Positions 26,501-32,451 of a DNA stretch of 33,922 nucleotides are shown here, one piece after another; positions within the stretch are counted from its first letter, which is position 1; each line of letters starts with the position of its first letter. The stretch is taken from the NCBI GenBank assembly GCA_900551985.1, contig URYG01000008.1, forward strand, positions 1 to 33,922. Reading direction: 5' to 3'. The position numbers were made by a program, and so were the translations under genes. Source of the DNA: an uncultured Prevotella sp. Its GTDB lineage: Bacteria; Bacteroidota; Bacteroidia; Bacteroidales; Bacteroidaceae. Under the pieces are notes generated by a model. The model saw only the letters and a program-made list of their open reading frames with translations. It had not been told where the DNA came from and made no database searches.

Positions 26501-26710
26501 GGAAACCTTGAACGCTTCTTTCTCGTTGAAGGCACGAGGAAGCGTTACTTGTTTCCAGCTCTTGTCGTTGTAATCTGGTAACTCGGCGCTTTTCAAGTCA
26601 CCTACCTTGAGCAACCAACCTCCATTGAAGTTGAGTTTGGTTCGCTCTACTGCGTTTGCATTCACGATTGCAATGAATGCGAGCAGCAAGAGTAATAGTC
26701 TTTTTCTCAT
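23600..26710 (-). CDS. GH2-family glycosidase with C-terminal discoidin-like domain
   Basis: The product has 1,036 residues and a signal peptide (1-20). Residues of about 25-205 are the GH2 sugar-binding jelly roll (LNFNGGWLLKVGD, MWYRKHFHI, IEFEGVRFGADIWLNGKKVG), then an Ig-like domain, a TIM barrel (about 310-560), further Ig-like domains (VVSTGDEVELFVNGKSLG) and a C-terminal F5/8-type-like domain (about 890-1036, TFDDDETSEWKSDGKPENAW). The nucleophile is probably Glu487 in WSMEYHRD. The acid/base motif, normally GNE, reads FYESGNKG, with Lys430 at the usual Glu position and Glu426 four residues earlier. It may remove beta-galactose or another side-chain sugar from pectin; GH2 specificity cannot be read from sequence alone. 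It is monocistronic and convergent with the regulator. Confidence 0.85.
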   Translation of the reverse strand: MRKRLLLLLLAFIAIVNANAVERTKLNFNGGWLLKVGDLKSAELPDYNDKSWKQVTLPRAFNEKEAFKVSIEHLSDTIMWYRKHFHIQEVGDRKYFIEFEGVRFGADIWLNGKKVGYTENGVMASGFDLTPYIIKGENVIAVRVDNSWSYRERTTGQRYQWNDKNFNANYGGIPKNVFLHITDKLYQTLPLYNNLKTTGTYIYGSNYDIAGKKVTVNAESQVRNEDSKPRSFRFFAKILDADGKEMGHFDGERYTLKPGETKTVKVSGLLNNAHFWSWGYGYLYTVKTLLKADDGSKIDDVVTKTGFRKTQFGKGKFYLNDRAIMMHGYAQRTSNEWPGVGMSVPAWLSDYSNKLMVESGGNLVRWMHVCPWKQDIESCDRVGLIQAMPAGDAEKDVEGRRWEQRLELMKEAIIYNRNNPSIIFYESGNKGVSREHMLQMKAIRDEFDPHGGRASGSREMLNINEAEYGGEMLYINKSKKHPMWSMEYHRDEGLRKYWDEQSYPYHKEGDGPLYRGKPAFEYNHNMDTFAASMVERWFEYWQERPGSGKRVSDGGTKIIFSDTNTHHRGEANYRSSGVTDAMRIPKDAFFAHQVMWDGWVSPEKDATYIVGHWNYKPGTIKQTEYVVSTGDEVELFVNGKSLGMGERSNQWLFTWKNVPFEAGKIEAVAYTYDKSDKKSKDAKTKKETSRYAIETAGEPHHIKLTSIQNPEGFKADGADMALIQVEVVDKQGRRCPLDNRTIHFNYQGEMEWIGGLATPNEDMKKALAAKKQSLVVDKNETVEQKAARKAADILDSTDSDNTFDNYIGKIDLPVECGVNRVLIRSTVNPGNITICAGADGIKGVASINLQTQKVDIEHYLPQFSLKGDLSRGETPSTPSYTDIKETIDITGVIAGSNQEDAQKTFDDDETSEWKSDGKPENAWITCQFAKKEKVDEITMKLTGWRDKMYPLAIFAGKKKVWEGYTYACLGYVHIKIDKPVKAKDITIRMIGDAKSKTQLSDTKELAGGKASTLDFIGIKKGKPVLRIVEIDFLKNK

Positions 26711-26754
26711 TGTTTTGCTTGGATTGTTTTGTTGCGTTATTATTATTTCTTTTG

Positions 26755-26794
26755 CAAAGATAATGCAAACGAGCGCAATGTAAGCTTGCTTACA
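26755..26794 (-). promoter_or_regulatory. GH2 promoter with an operator-like palindrome over the -33 region
   Basis: The minus strand reads TATCTTTG at 26755-26762 (TAnnTTTG), 44 bases before the GH2 start codon. TGTAAGC-TT-GCTTACA at 26779-26794 is a perfect 16-bp palindrome placed where the -33 element should be. The -33 match itself is poor, which fits a regulated promoter. Confidence 0.55.
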
Positions 26795-26917
26795 GATTGC
26801 CGAGTGCAGCTTATCTTATGCAAAGATAATGAAAACAATTGGTTTTTGATAAGTGATATTGTACCAACTTATGTGTTTTCGTACATTATTATATATAGTT
26901 CCCTTTTGTATGAAAAC

Positions 26918-26932
26918 TACGACTATTTCGTA
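26918..26932. promoter_or_regulatory. TACGA-N5-TCGTA palindrome, copy 1
   Basis: TACGACTATTTCGTA has perfect 5-bp arms around CTATT. It is the most distant of three copies upstream of the BlaI-type gene, 34 bases from copy 2. Confidence 0.5.
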
Positions 26933-26951
26933 ATTAACTGCGTTGTAGTAT

Positions 26952-26966
26952 TACGAAAAGCTCGTA
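26952..26966. promoter_or_regulatory. TACGA-N5-TCGTA palindrome, copy 2
   Basis: TACGAAAAGCTCGTA differs by one base from the copy at 27022-27036, which lies exactly 70 bases downstream. Confidence 0.55.
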
Positions 26967-27011
26967 AAACGTTAAAATGTAGTTGTGTTTATGTTTTTTA
27001 ACGCAGATTGT

Positions 27012-27042
27012 TTTGTGCTTATACGAAAAGTTCGTAGATTTG
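27012..27042 (+). promoter_or_regulatory. Promoter of the BlaI-type gene with embedded operator (palindrome copy 3)
   Basis: TTTG (27012-27015), 19 bases, then TAGATTTG (27035-27042) is a full Bacteroidetes promoter match, 52 bases before the start codon. TACGAA-AAG-TTCGTA (27022-27036) fills the space between the two elements and overlaps the first two bases of the -7 box. A repressor bound there would block RNA polymerase. BlaI/MecI proteins are known to bind short palindromes in their own promoters, so autorepression is the likely reading. Confidence 0.75.
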
Positions 27043-27094
27043 CAGCGTCATTTAGAAACAAGAATGTTGAATTTAAAAGAATCAAGATAGAAAT

Positions 27095-27457
27095 ATGGAA
27101 AAGCTGACGAATCAGGAAGAAGATATTATGCTTCGGATATGGCGATTGGGACGATGTGCCGTGAAGCAGATTATGGAACTGTTGCCGGAACCTCGTCCAC
27201 CTTATACAACAGTGGCTTCTATTGTGAACAATCTGAAGCGTAAGGAATACGTCAAGGCGGAGCGGGATGGCAAGGGGTATGTCTATTCTCCACTCATTGC
27301 CGAGAGCGATTACAAGCGGAAGTTCCTGTCGGGTTTCGTGAACAATTACTTCAAGAATTCCTTCAAGGAGATGGTTTCCTTCTTTGCCAAAGACGAGAAA
27401 ATCAGTCCCGAGGACCTCAAGGATATCATCCGTGAAATCGAGAGTTCGGAAGAATAA
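27095..27457 (+). CDS. BlaI/MecI/CopY-family transcriptional repressor
   Basis: The product has 120 residues, the usual length for BlaI/MecI repressors. The winged helix covers about residues 1-75 (LTNQEEDIMLRIWRLGRCAV, TTVASIVNNLKRKEYVKAER, GYVYSPLIAESDYKR), with recognition helix YTTVASIVNNLKRK. The C-terminal helix (80-120) is the dimerisation part. Such repressors bind palindromic operators as dimers and are cleaved when a partner M56 peptidase is activated. The next plus-strand gene encodes such a peptidase, 378 bases downstream, separated by a REP cassette and a MITE. No beta-lactamase gene is in view, so the regulon is unknown. Confidence 0.9.
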   Translation: MEKLTNQEEDIMLRIWRLGRCAVKQIMELLPEPRPPYTTVASIVNNLKRKEYVKAERDGKGYVYSPLIAESDYKRKFLSGFVNNYFKNSFKEMVSFFAKDEKISPEDLKDIIREIESSEE

Positions 27458-27470
27458 ACAACTGTGCTTG

Positions 27471-27785
27471 AAAGCTTTTGCCCTTACAGGTAGGGTGTTC
27501 AAAATCCGTTTAAAATATGGCACGTTTTTAGTCGAATAATCGGTTCAACTAACTGATATTCAATAATTATTCTACACGAATATTGCGCAGAACTATAAAA
27601 CGTCACATTTTTAAATTTATAACACGTTGATTTCGTGTGACTTGACTTGTATTTTAACACAAAAAACGTGTCGAAAAATTATATAGATTTTGAACACCCT
27701 ACCTTACAGGGCGACAGGCTTGCGTCCATAAAAACCCAGGGCGTTGCCCTGGGCTAGGAGCTTCTGCCCTTTCAGGGCGTGTGGA
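27471..27785. repeat. REP-like hairpin cassette 1, interrupted by the MITE
   Basis: Without the inserted element the cassette is about 100 bases and has three GC hairpins in order: GCCCTTACAGGGC (split at the insertion), CCCAGGGC-GTT-GCCCTGGG (27735-27753) and GCCCTTTCAGGGC (27766-27778), joined by GACAGGCTTGCGTCCAT and TAGGAGCTTCT. The same order and linkers occur, inverted, at 33752-33830. Such palindrome groups in intergenic DNA resemble REP elements mobilised by REP-associated transposases; none is encoded here. Confidence 0.8.
27489..27703 (+). mobile_element. MITE-like element, copy 1 (215 bp)
   Basis: The element has perfect 18-bp terminal inverted repeats, GGTAGGGTGTTCAAAATC at the left and GATTTTGAACACCCTACC at the right. 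TTACA flanks both ends (27484-27488 and 27704-27708), a 5-bp target duplication. Removing the element and one TTACA restores the intact hairpin GCCCTTACAGGGC. Subterminal inverted motifs CACGTTTTT (27521-27529) and AAAAACGTG (27662-27670) may be transposase sites. It has no transposase gene. By eye it is identical over all 215 bases to the copy at 32192-32406, in the same orientation. It separates the repressor gene from the peptidase gene. The parent IS family is not assigned. Confidence 0.9.
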
Positions 27786-27835
27786 GCTAACATGCGAAAG
27801 TTCAATCACTAATTTATATAAAAAACTGAAACTGT

Positions 27836-29299
27836 ATGGCAATATATCTTATAAAAATCAATGTAGCCCTGATGCTGCTTTATGGCTTTTATCGCCTCAC
27901 GGTGAGCCGCGATACTTTTTTCGGTCTTCGCCGTCTTACCCTCTGGCTCATTTATGCCGTTGCCCTGATGGCTCCGGCACTCAATCTGGAATATTGGGTG
28001 CGCGATACACCAACGATGGCGAGTATGGCGAATGTATATGCCGACACGTTTTATCCCGTGGTGGTTGTAAAGGCTCAGGCTCCCAGCCTAACCTGGATGG
28101 ATATGCTGCTGGGCATCTATTGGGCAGGAGTAGCCGTTCTCTCATTGCGTTTGGTATGGCAGCTCTTCAGCATCATCCGCCTTGCGGTTATTTCCCGGAA
28201 GCAGGAGGTGGAAGGCATCATGGTGCATCTTCTCAGAGGCGAGGGGAGTCCGTTCTCCTTCTTCCGCTGGGTGTTTATGTATCCATCTAGCCTGGATGGC
28301 AAGCAGTTGCACGAAGTGATGGTTCACGAGTGCACCCATGTTTCGGGTCTCCATTCCCTGGATACCCTCTTCTCCGAGCTTTTCTCCATCGCCTGCTGGT
28401 TTAATCCGTTTGCCTGGCTGATGAAGCAGGAAGTAAGAATGAATTTGGAATATTTAGCCGATGAAAGTGTATTATCTGATGGCAACGCGCGCAAATCCTA
28501 TCAGTATCACCTTCTAGGTTTGGCATATCGACAGCCGAGTGAATCGACCAAGATTGCTAATAATTTTAATTTATTACCTCTTAAAAAAAGAATTAAAATG
28601 ATGAACAAACGTAGAACAAGTGAAATAGGCAAGGCGAAGTACCTCCTTTTCGCACCTTTAGCAGGAGCGTTGCTTATGGTAAGCAACATCGAGACTGTGG
28701 CTCGTGAAATTGGCGAGCAGATTCCGGAAGTAGCCGAGGTTCAGCAGAAGGCTGAGCAGGCTCTGAATGCTGATGTGGCTGTGGCGAATCCGATGGCAAA
28801 GGATGCTGTCGAGATGATGAACCCATCTGAGACGGCTGAAATGAAAGCTGCCGAGGCAGCAGAATTGGCAAAGGCTGAAGAAGCTAAGGCTGCTGAATTG
28901 GCAAAGGCGGAAGCAAAGGCTTCTGACGCAACTGCTCCAGCCGATACTACCAAGAATGTGGTTTATGATGTAACAGAGACGATGCCGCAATTTCCTGGTG
29001 GTCAGGGAGTGATGATGAAGTATCTGGCTGCAAACATCAAATATCCGGCTTCCGCTGTCAAGGCTAAAAAGCAGGGACGTGTGATCGTAGCCTTTGTCAT
29101 TCAGAAGGATGGTAGCGTTACTAATGCCCGAATAGTAAGATCTGTAGATCCTGAACTGGATGCCGAGGCTTTGAGAATCGTGAAGGCGATGCCTAACTGG
29201 ACTCCTGGTACACAGGATGGTAAACCGGTAAATGTAAATTATACCATCCCTGTTGTATTCTCTCTTTATAAAGAAGATGTAACCCCAGGAAAGAAGTAA
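27836..29299 (+). CDS. M56 (BlaR1-like) membrane peptidase with C-terminal TonB domain
   Basis: The product has 487 residues. The N-terminal half has several hydrophobic segments (about 4-20, 34-50, 88-112, 180-195) and the zinc-peptidase motif VMVHECTHVSG (HECTH at 164-168), with NLEYLADE (203-210) supplying the third ligand region. This is the peptidase M56/BlaR1 family, whose members cleave the partner BlaI-type repressor. No penicillin-binding sensor domain follows. Instead there is an Ala/Lys/Glu-rich linker with the repeat AELAKAE (about 345-372) and a TonB C-terminal domain (about 393-480, MPQFPGGQGVMMKYLAANIK, KQGRVIVAFVIQKDGSV, NYTIPVVFSL). The fusion suggests sensing an outer-membrane or periplasmic state. 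The ATG at 27836 opens directly on the first membrane helix. Confidence 0.88.
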   Translation: MAIYLIKINVALMLLYGFYRLTVSRDTFFGLRRLTLWLIYAVALMAPALNLEYWVRDTPTMASMANVYADTFYPVVVVKAQAPSLTWMDMLLGIYWAGVAVLSLRLVWQLFSIIRLAVISRKQEVEGIMVHLLRGEGSPFSFFRWVFMYPSSLDGKQLHEVMVHECTHVSGLHSLDTLFSELFSIACWFNPFAWLMKQEVRMNLEYLADESVLSDGNARKSYQYHLLGLAYRQPSESTKIANNFNLLPLKKRIKMMNKRRTSEIGKAKYLLFAPLAGALLMVSNIETVAREIGEQIPEVAEVQQKAEQALNADVAVANPMAKDAVEMMNPSETAEMKAAEAAELAKAEEAKAAELAKAEAKASDATAPADTTKNVVYDVTETMPQFPGGQGVMMKYLAANIKYPASAVKAKKQGRVIVAFVIQKDGSVTNARIVRSVDPELDAEALRIVKAMPNWTPGTQDGKPVNVNYTIPVVFSLYKEDVTPGKK

Positions 29300-29325
29300 A
29301 ATAGAATCTCGATCTCGGGTTATAG

Positions 29326-29379
29326 TCACCTCAATAAAAAAAAGCATAAATCTCACCTCAATAAAAAAGAGCATAAATC
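29326..29379 (+). repeat. Two tandem 27-bp repeats
   Basis: Two adjacent 27-base units start TCACCTCAATAAAAAA and end GCATAAATC, with one mismatch (29326-29352 and 29353-29379). They lie just after the peptidase stop codon. No function is apparent. Confidence 0.65.
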
Positions 29380-29421
29380 TCATCAGTAGAGTATGAATTC
29401 TCTATTGTCATGTAGAATGAA

Positions 29422-29468
29422 AAGGCGGCTTTCTTGCGTGATGCAAGGAGCCGCCTTCTGCATTTTTT
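29422..29468 (+). terminator. Terminator of the peptidase gene
   Basis: AAGGCGGCT (29422-29430) pairs with AGCCGCCTT (29449-29457), with inner TTCTTGC/GCAAGGA extending the stem with a wobble, then CTGCATTTTTT. This is a strong intrinsic terminator before the rhaD promoter. Confidence 0.85.
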
Positions 29469-29542
29469 CACGATTTTGAGGGTTATGCCAAATGTCATAG
29501 CCCAAATATCAAAAGAATAGGTTGGATATGAGGGGAAATCAC

Positions 29543-29550
29543 TACCTTTG
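29543..29550 (+). promoter_or_regulatory. -7 promoter element of rhaD
   Basis: TACCTTTG matches TAnnTTTG, 37 bases before the ATG at 29588. The -33 candidate (GTTG, 29521-29524, spacing 18) is weak, in line with a regulated sugar gene. Confidence 0.6.
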
Positions 29551-29587
29551 CAGCAGAAATTTTAAACAAGCTAATAACAAGATTACA

Positions 29588-30397
29588 ATGAATAGCGTAT
29601 TAGAAGGTCGTCCTGCCTTGAAAAAGGAGGTCGAGAAGATAGCAGAAGTTGCCGGATACCTCTGGCAGAATGGTTGGGCTGAGCGTAATGGTGGTAACAT
29701 CACCGTGAATATCACCGACTTAGTAGATGACGAGATCAAGGCTTTGCCTGCCATCAGCGAAGTAAAGCAGATCGGTACAGCATTGCCAGCCTTGAAGGGT
29801 TGCTACTTCTTCTGCAAGGGTACAGGCAAGCGTATGCGCGACTTGGCTCGCTGGCCTATGGAGAACGGTTCTATCATCCGAATCCTCGACGATTGCGCCA
29901 GCTATGTCATCATCGCTGATAACGCCGTGATGCCTACATCAGAGTTGCCAAGCCACCTGAGCGTTCATGCCCGTCTCATCGAAAAGGGTTCCAACTACAA
30001 GGCTACCGTTCATACTCATCCTATCGAGCTCATCGCCATGAGCCACAACAAGAAGTTCATGGGCAAGGATGTATTGAGCAACCTGCTCTGGAGTATGATT
30101 CCTGAGACCAAGGCATTCTGTCCACTCGGTCTGGGTATCGTTCCTTATCAGTTGCCAGGCAGCTTGAAGCTGGCTGAAGAAACCCTGAAGGAGCTGGAAG
30201 ACTATGATGTAGTGATGTGGGAGAAGCACGGCGTCTTTGCCAAGGGCTTGGATGTAATGGATGCCTTCGACCAGATTGATGTGCTCTCTAAGAGTGCGAA
30301 GATCTACATAGATTCCAAGAGTATGGGATTCGAGCCTGATGGTATGAGCCAGGAAGAGATGGCTGAGATGACCAAGGCTTTCAATTTGCCAAGATAA
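29588..30397 (+). CDS. rhaD: L-rhamnulose-1-phosphate aldolase
   Basis: From the ATG at 29588 the product is 269 residues, close to the 274 of E. coli RhaD. The frame is open back to 29522 but that start lies before the promoter, so it is rejected. Class II aldolase features: NGGNITVNITD (34-44), MPTSELPSHLSVH (115-127) with catalytic Glu119, ATVHTHPIELIAMSH (139-153) with zinc ligands His142 and His144, and VMWEKHGVFAKG (209-220) with His214 as third ligand. It splits L-rhamnulose-1-phosphate into dihydroxyacetone phosphate and L-lactaldehyde in the cytoplasm. It faces rhaM across a terminator and belongs functionally with rhaM, rhaT and rhaA next door. Gene call firm. Confidence 0.95.
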   Translation: MNSVLEGRPALKKEVEKIAEVAGYLWQNGWAERNGGNITVNITDLVDDEIKALPAISEVKQIGTALPALKGCYFFCKGTGKRMRDLARWPMENGSIIRILDDCASYVIIADNAVMPTSELPSHLSVHARLIEKGSNYKATVHTHPIELIAMSHNKKFMGKDVLSNLLWSMIPETKAFCPLGLGIVPYQLPGSLKLAEETLKELEDYDVVMWEKHGVFAKGLDVMDAFDQIDVLSKSAKIYIDSKSMGFEPDGMSQEEMAEMTKAFNLPR

Positions 30398-30425
30398 GAT
30401 ATAGGTTAGTTCATCAGATACAAAA

Positions 30426-30460
30426 AGAATGTCAGATATTGAATCAATATCTGACATTCT
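30426..30460. terminator. Perfect 17-bp inverted repeat after rhaD
   Basis: AGAATGTCAGATATTGA and TCAATATCTGACATTCT are exact reverse complements around one base. On the minus strand it is followed by TTTTTG, so it could also end transcripts coming from the right. For rhaD there is no T-run, so on the plus strand it may mainly stabilise the 3' end. Confidence 0.65.
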
Positions 30461-30469
30461 ATGAATAGT

Positions 30470-30585
30470 TGATATAGTGTTGTTAGTAATATTTTGATAT
30501 AATAGGTTTACTGGATATACATTTTATAGGTAATAGGTTTAATTAGGTTTTAGTGTTATTAGGTAAAAGTTTTTGGGTTTAGTGA
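30470..30585. repeat. Degenerate AATAGGTTTA repeats between rhaD and rhaM
   Basis: The spacer repeats variants of AATAGGTTTA (ATAATAGGTTTACT, GTAATAGGTTTAAT, AATTAGGTTTTAG, TATTAGGTAAAAG). It is AT-rich, non-coding and of unknown role. Confidence 0.4.
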
Positions 30586-30588
30586 AAC

Positions 30589-30627
30589 AAAGCCCCCGAA
30601 CATCGTGAGATGCTCGGGGGCTTTTTC
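30589..30627. terminator. Bidirectional terminator between rhaD and rhaM
   Basis: AAAGCCCCCGA (30589-30599) pairs with TCGGGGGCTTT (30614-30624) around a partly self-pairing ACATCGTGAGATGC, followed by TTTTTC on plus. The minus strand gives GGGGGCTTTGTTTC. It separates convergent rhaD and rhaM. Confidence 0.87.
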
Positions 30628-30655
30628 AGTTTCTAAGCTAACTAAATTCTTAATA

Positions 30656-30973
30656 TCAATCCATGTGGAAAAGTTCTTCCAGCGGAATGCTGACAGGCGA
30701 ATTGTCCGGATTCACCTCCATGATGTCTGCCATCATATCCCACCATTTCTGGGTGATAGGATCCACGTTGGTCGTGTCCTGACTGTTGGTATCGCTATCG
30801 CATTTCTGAACGGCAAAGAGCAGGTTGGTGTCCTTGTCCCAGAAGATGCTGTAGTCGCTCACTCCCTGATCCTTGATCATCTGTTTCAATTCTGGCCAGA
30901 TTGCAGCATGGCGCTTGGCATATTCCTTTTCGCATCCCTTCTTGAGATACATCTTAAATGCAAATCTTTTCAT
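30656..30973 (-). CDS. rhaM: L-rhamnose mutarotase
   Basis: The 105-residue product matches RhaM/YiiL in length and motifs: MKRFAFKMYLKKGCEKEYAK with the following RHAAIWPEL placing the catalytic His at 22, YSIFWDKDTNLLFAV, the TQKWWDMMADIM block and the C-terminal PLEELFHMD. It interconverts alpha and beta anomers of L-rhamnose, providing the form used by the isomerase. It lies 53 bases downstream of rhaT on the same strand and is cytoplasmic, with no signal peptide. It is the last gene before the bidirectional terminator. Confidence 0.95.
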   Translation of the reverse strand: MKRFAFKMYLKKGCEKEYAKRHAAIWPELKQMIKDQGVSDYSIFWDKDTNLLFAVQKCDSDTNSQDTTNVDPITQKWWDMMADIMEVNPDNSPVSIPLEELFHMD

Positions 30974-31026
30974 CTCTTTTTACAATGTTAAATGTTAAGT
31001 ATTGAATGTTCAATTATACATTTTAA

Positions 31027-32058
31027 TTAAATCAACTGTGGCAGGAAGCTTGAGATAATCAAGACGATGATACCGACGATTAATACGGCGATGGTCTTTG
31101 ATGAGCATCCCTTCCATTCCTTCAGGATGATGCCCCATACATTCGAGAACACCACGTTGAGTGCCATCAGGATGCAGAAAGACAGAGTCATGAGGGTAGG
31201 GGATTCGGTGAGGAAACCCTTTCCTAAGGACAAGCCGAAGAACTGACTGTACCACAAGGCACCAGCCAGGGCACAATACAGGATGTTGTTGCTCCAAACC
31301 TCCTCGTTCTTATAGTCGCTCCAGGTATGATTCTTGGTGTTCTGATAGAAACAGTAGATGGCGTTGGTGATGAAACCACCCACGGTAACGAGGAAGGTAG
31401 CAGGCAGGGTCTTGAACATATCCGGAGTGAAGGTGCCGAAGTGGATATCCTCTCCGAAGGCAAGACCTACATTGAAGCATCCGCTCATGAAACCAGCCAG
31501 TAGAGCTATGGCGAGACCTTTAGGGAAGTTGAAGTCCTTAACTGCCGCCTTCTTCTCTTCTTCTGAGAGTGAAGCCGCCTTCATACTGCCAGCTACACCG
31601 ATGATGGCGATACCGAGCAGGGTGACTACCACACCGAGGATGACGCTGAAGGTGAGCGATGAGAGGGCATCCAGTTCTGGGAAGAAGATGTTGAGCAACA
31701 CCGGCCCCATAATGGTTCCGAGACCTGCGCAGGTTCCCAGGGCGATGCTCTGACCCAATGCCACACCCAGGTAGCGCATGGAGAGACCGAAGGTCAGTCC
31801 GCCTACGCCCCAGAGTACACCGAAGAGCATGCTCATAGCTACATTGAAGCCGAATCCGTCGAATAATTCAAAGAAGGAATGTCCGCTAGGTACAGCGAGC
31901 ATAGCGCCGAAAAAAGGCAAAATAAGCCATGCGAACACACCCTGAACTATCCAGTATGATTCCCAACTCCAATCTTTAATCTTGTTGATAGGAACATAAC
32001 AGCTGGACTGGCAGAATGCGCCGATGGCTATGATGAAAAGTCCTATTAATATTTCCAT
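31027..32058 (-). CDS. rhaT: L-rhamnose/proton symporter
   Basis: From the ATG at 32056-32058 (MEILIGLFIIAIGAFCQSSC) the product is 343 residues, matching the 344 of E. coli RhaT, and it begins with a membrane helix. PINKIKDWSWESYWIVQGVF, WLILPFFGA, FGVLWGVGGLTFGLSMRYLG, GTCAGLGTIMGPVL and GGFITNAIYCFYQN follow the RhaT family. About ten transmembrane helices are visible. The frame is open to 32226, but the extra 56 residues begin inside the MITE with MPYFKRILNTLP and include translated REP repeat, so the longer start is an artefact. The gene imports L-rhamnose with protons and is followed by rhaM after 53 bases. It is separated from rhaA by a 393-base repeat-filled gap. Confidence 0.93.
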   Translation of the reverse strand: MEILIGLFIIAIGAFCQSSCYVPINKIKDWSWESYWIVQGVFAWLILPFFGAMLAVPSGHSFFELFDGFGFNVAMSMLFGVLWGVGGLTFGLSMRYLGVALGQSIALGTCAGLGTIMGPVLLNIFFPELDALSSLTFSVILGVVVTLLGIAIIGVAGSMKAASLSEEEKKAAVKDFNFPKGLAIALLAGFMSGCFNVGLAFGEDIHFGTFTPDMFKTLPATFLVTVGGFITNAIYCFYQNTKNHTWSDYKNEEVWSNNILYCALAGALWYSQFFGLSLGKGFLTESPTLMTLSFCILMALNVVFSNVWGIILKEWKGCSSKTIAVLIVGIIVLIISSFLPQLI

Positions 32059-32112
32059 TGTTATTGTTAATTGCTTGGATTTTAGGTAATAAAACCATTG
32101 CCGGTGGCTTAA

Positions 32113-32425
32113 GCGCCCTGAAAGGGCAAAAGCACCTAGCCCAGGGCCATCGCCCTGGGTATAGGTGTTTGTTAACTCATGCGCCCTGTAAGGTAGGGTG
32201 TTCAAAATCCGTTTAAAATATGGCACGTTTTTAGTCGAATAATCGGTTCAACTAACTGATATTCAATAATTATTCTACACGAATATTGCGCAGAACTATA
32301 AAACGTCACATTTTTAAATTTATAACACGTTGATTTCGTGTGACTTGACTTGTATTTTAACACAAAAAACGTGTCGAAAAATTATATAGATTTTGAACAC
32401 CCTACCTGTAAGGGCAAAAGCTTTC
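32113..32425. repeat. REP-like hairpin cassette 2, interrupted by the MITE
   Basis: It is in the opposite orientation to cassette 1: GCCCTGAAAGGGC (32115-32127), CCCAGGGC-CATC-GCCCTGGG (32140-32159), then GCCCTGTAA (32183-32191) split from TGTAAGGGC (32407-32415), followed by AAAAGCTTT. The linkers have diverged from cassettes 1 and 3 (ATAGGTGTTTGTTAACTCAT instead of the GACGCAAGCCTGTC type). Confidence 0.8.
32192..32406 (+). mobile_element. MITE-like element, copy 2 (215 bp)
   Basis: Reading base by base it matches copy 1 throughout and has the same 18-bp terminal inverted repeats. It is flanked by TGTAA on both sides (32187-32191 and 32407-32411). Joining the flanks with one TGTAA restores GCCCTGTAAGGGC, the intact hairpin seen at 33818-33830. 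TGTAA is the reverse complement of the TTACA duplicated at copy 1, so both insertions used the same position of the same hairpin, in opposite relative orientation. It lies between rhaA and rhaT and supplies a spurious start codon for rhaT. Confidence 0.9.
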
Positions 32426-32451
32426 TTAAACCATTTATGCTGTTCAGTATC

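Larger units (their letters stand above)
26711..27094. other. Divergent regulatory spacer between GH2 and the BlaI-type gene (384 bp)
   Basis: This AT-rich spacer holds no convincing gene. It contains the GH2 promoter and a perfect palindrome next to it (26755-26794), a second TATCTTTG on the minus strand at 26821-26828, three TACGA-N5-TCGTA palindromes (26918, 26952, 27022), an 8-bp inverted repeat CGTTAAAA/TTTTAACG (26970-26977 and 26996-27003), and the promoter of the BlaI-type gene (27012-27042). Confidence 0.7.
27458..27835. other. Spacer between the repressor and peptidase genes, filled with nested repeats (378 bp)
   Basis: The spacer consists almost wholly of a REP-like cassette (27471-27785) interrupted by the 215-bp MITE (27489-27703). 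The last 50 bases before the peptidase start (AT-rich) contain no exact TAnnTTTG element. No gene is seen. Confidence 0.8.
32059..32451. other. Spacer between rhaA and rhaT, filled with nested repeats (393 bp)
   Basis: The spacer consists of a REP-like cassette (32113-32425) interrupted by the second MITE (32192-32406), plus about 55 bases of leader before rhaT. I see no gene and no exact TAnnTTTG promoter facing rhaT in the unique leader. Confidence 0.8.

Noticed and set aside
26729..27001. A 90-codon plus-strand open frame between GH2 and the repressor gene
   Set aside because: It is AT-rich with low-complexity Tyr/Ile/Val content, overlaps promoters and palindromes, and has no recognisable features.
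26972..27523. A 183-codon open frame on the minus strand opposite the BlaI-type gene
   Set aside because: It starts inside the MITE and runs antisense through a well-supported repressor gene. Its sequence resembles no protein family.
29522..29587. An upstream start for rhaD adding 22 residues
   Set aside because: The -7 promoter element at 29543-29550 is inside this stretch, and the length from 29588 already matches known RhaD.
27489..32406. A composite transposon with the two 215-bp copies as ends carrying the peptidase, rhaD, rhaM and rhaT genes
   Set aside because: Each copy has its own matching target duplication (TTACA around one, TGTAA around the other), and the outer flanks do not match each other. 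Two independent insertions explain this better.
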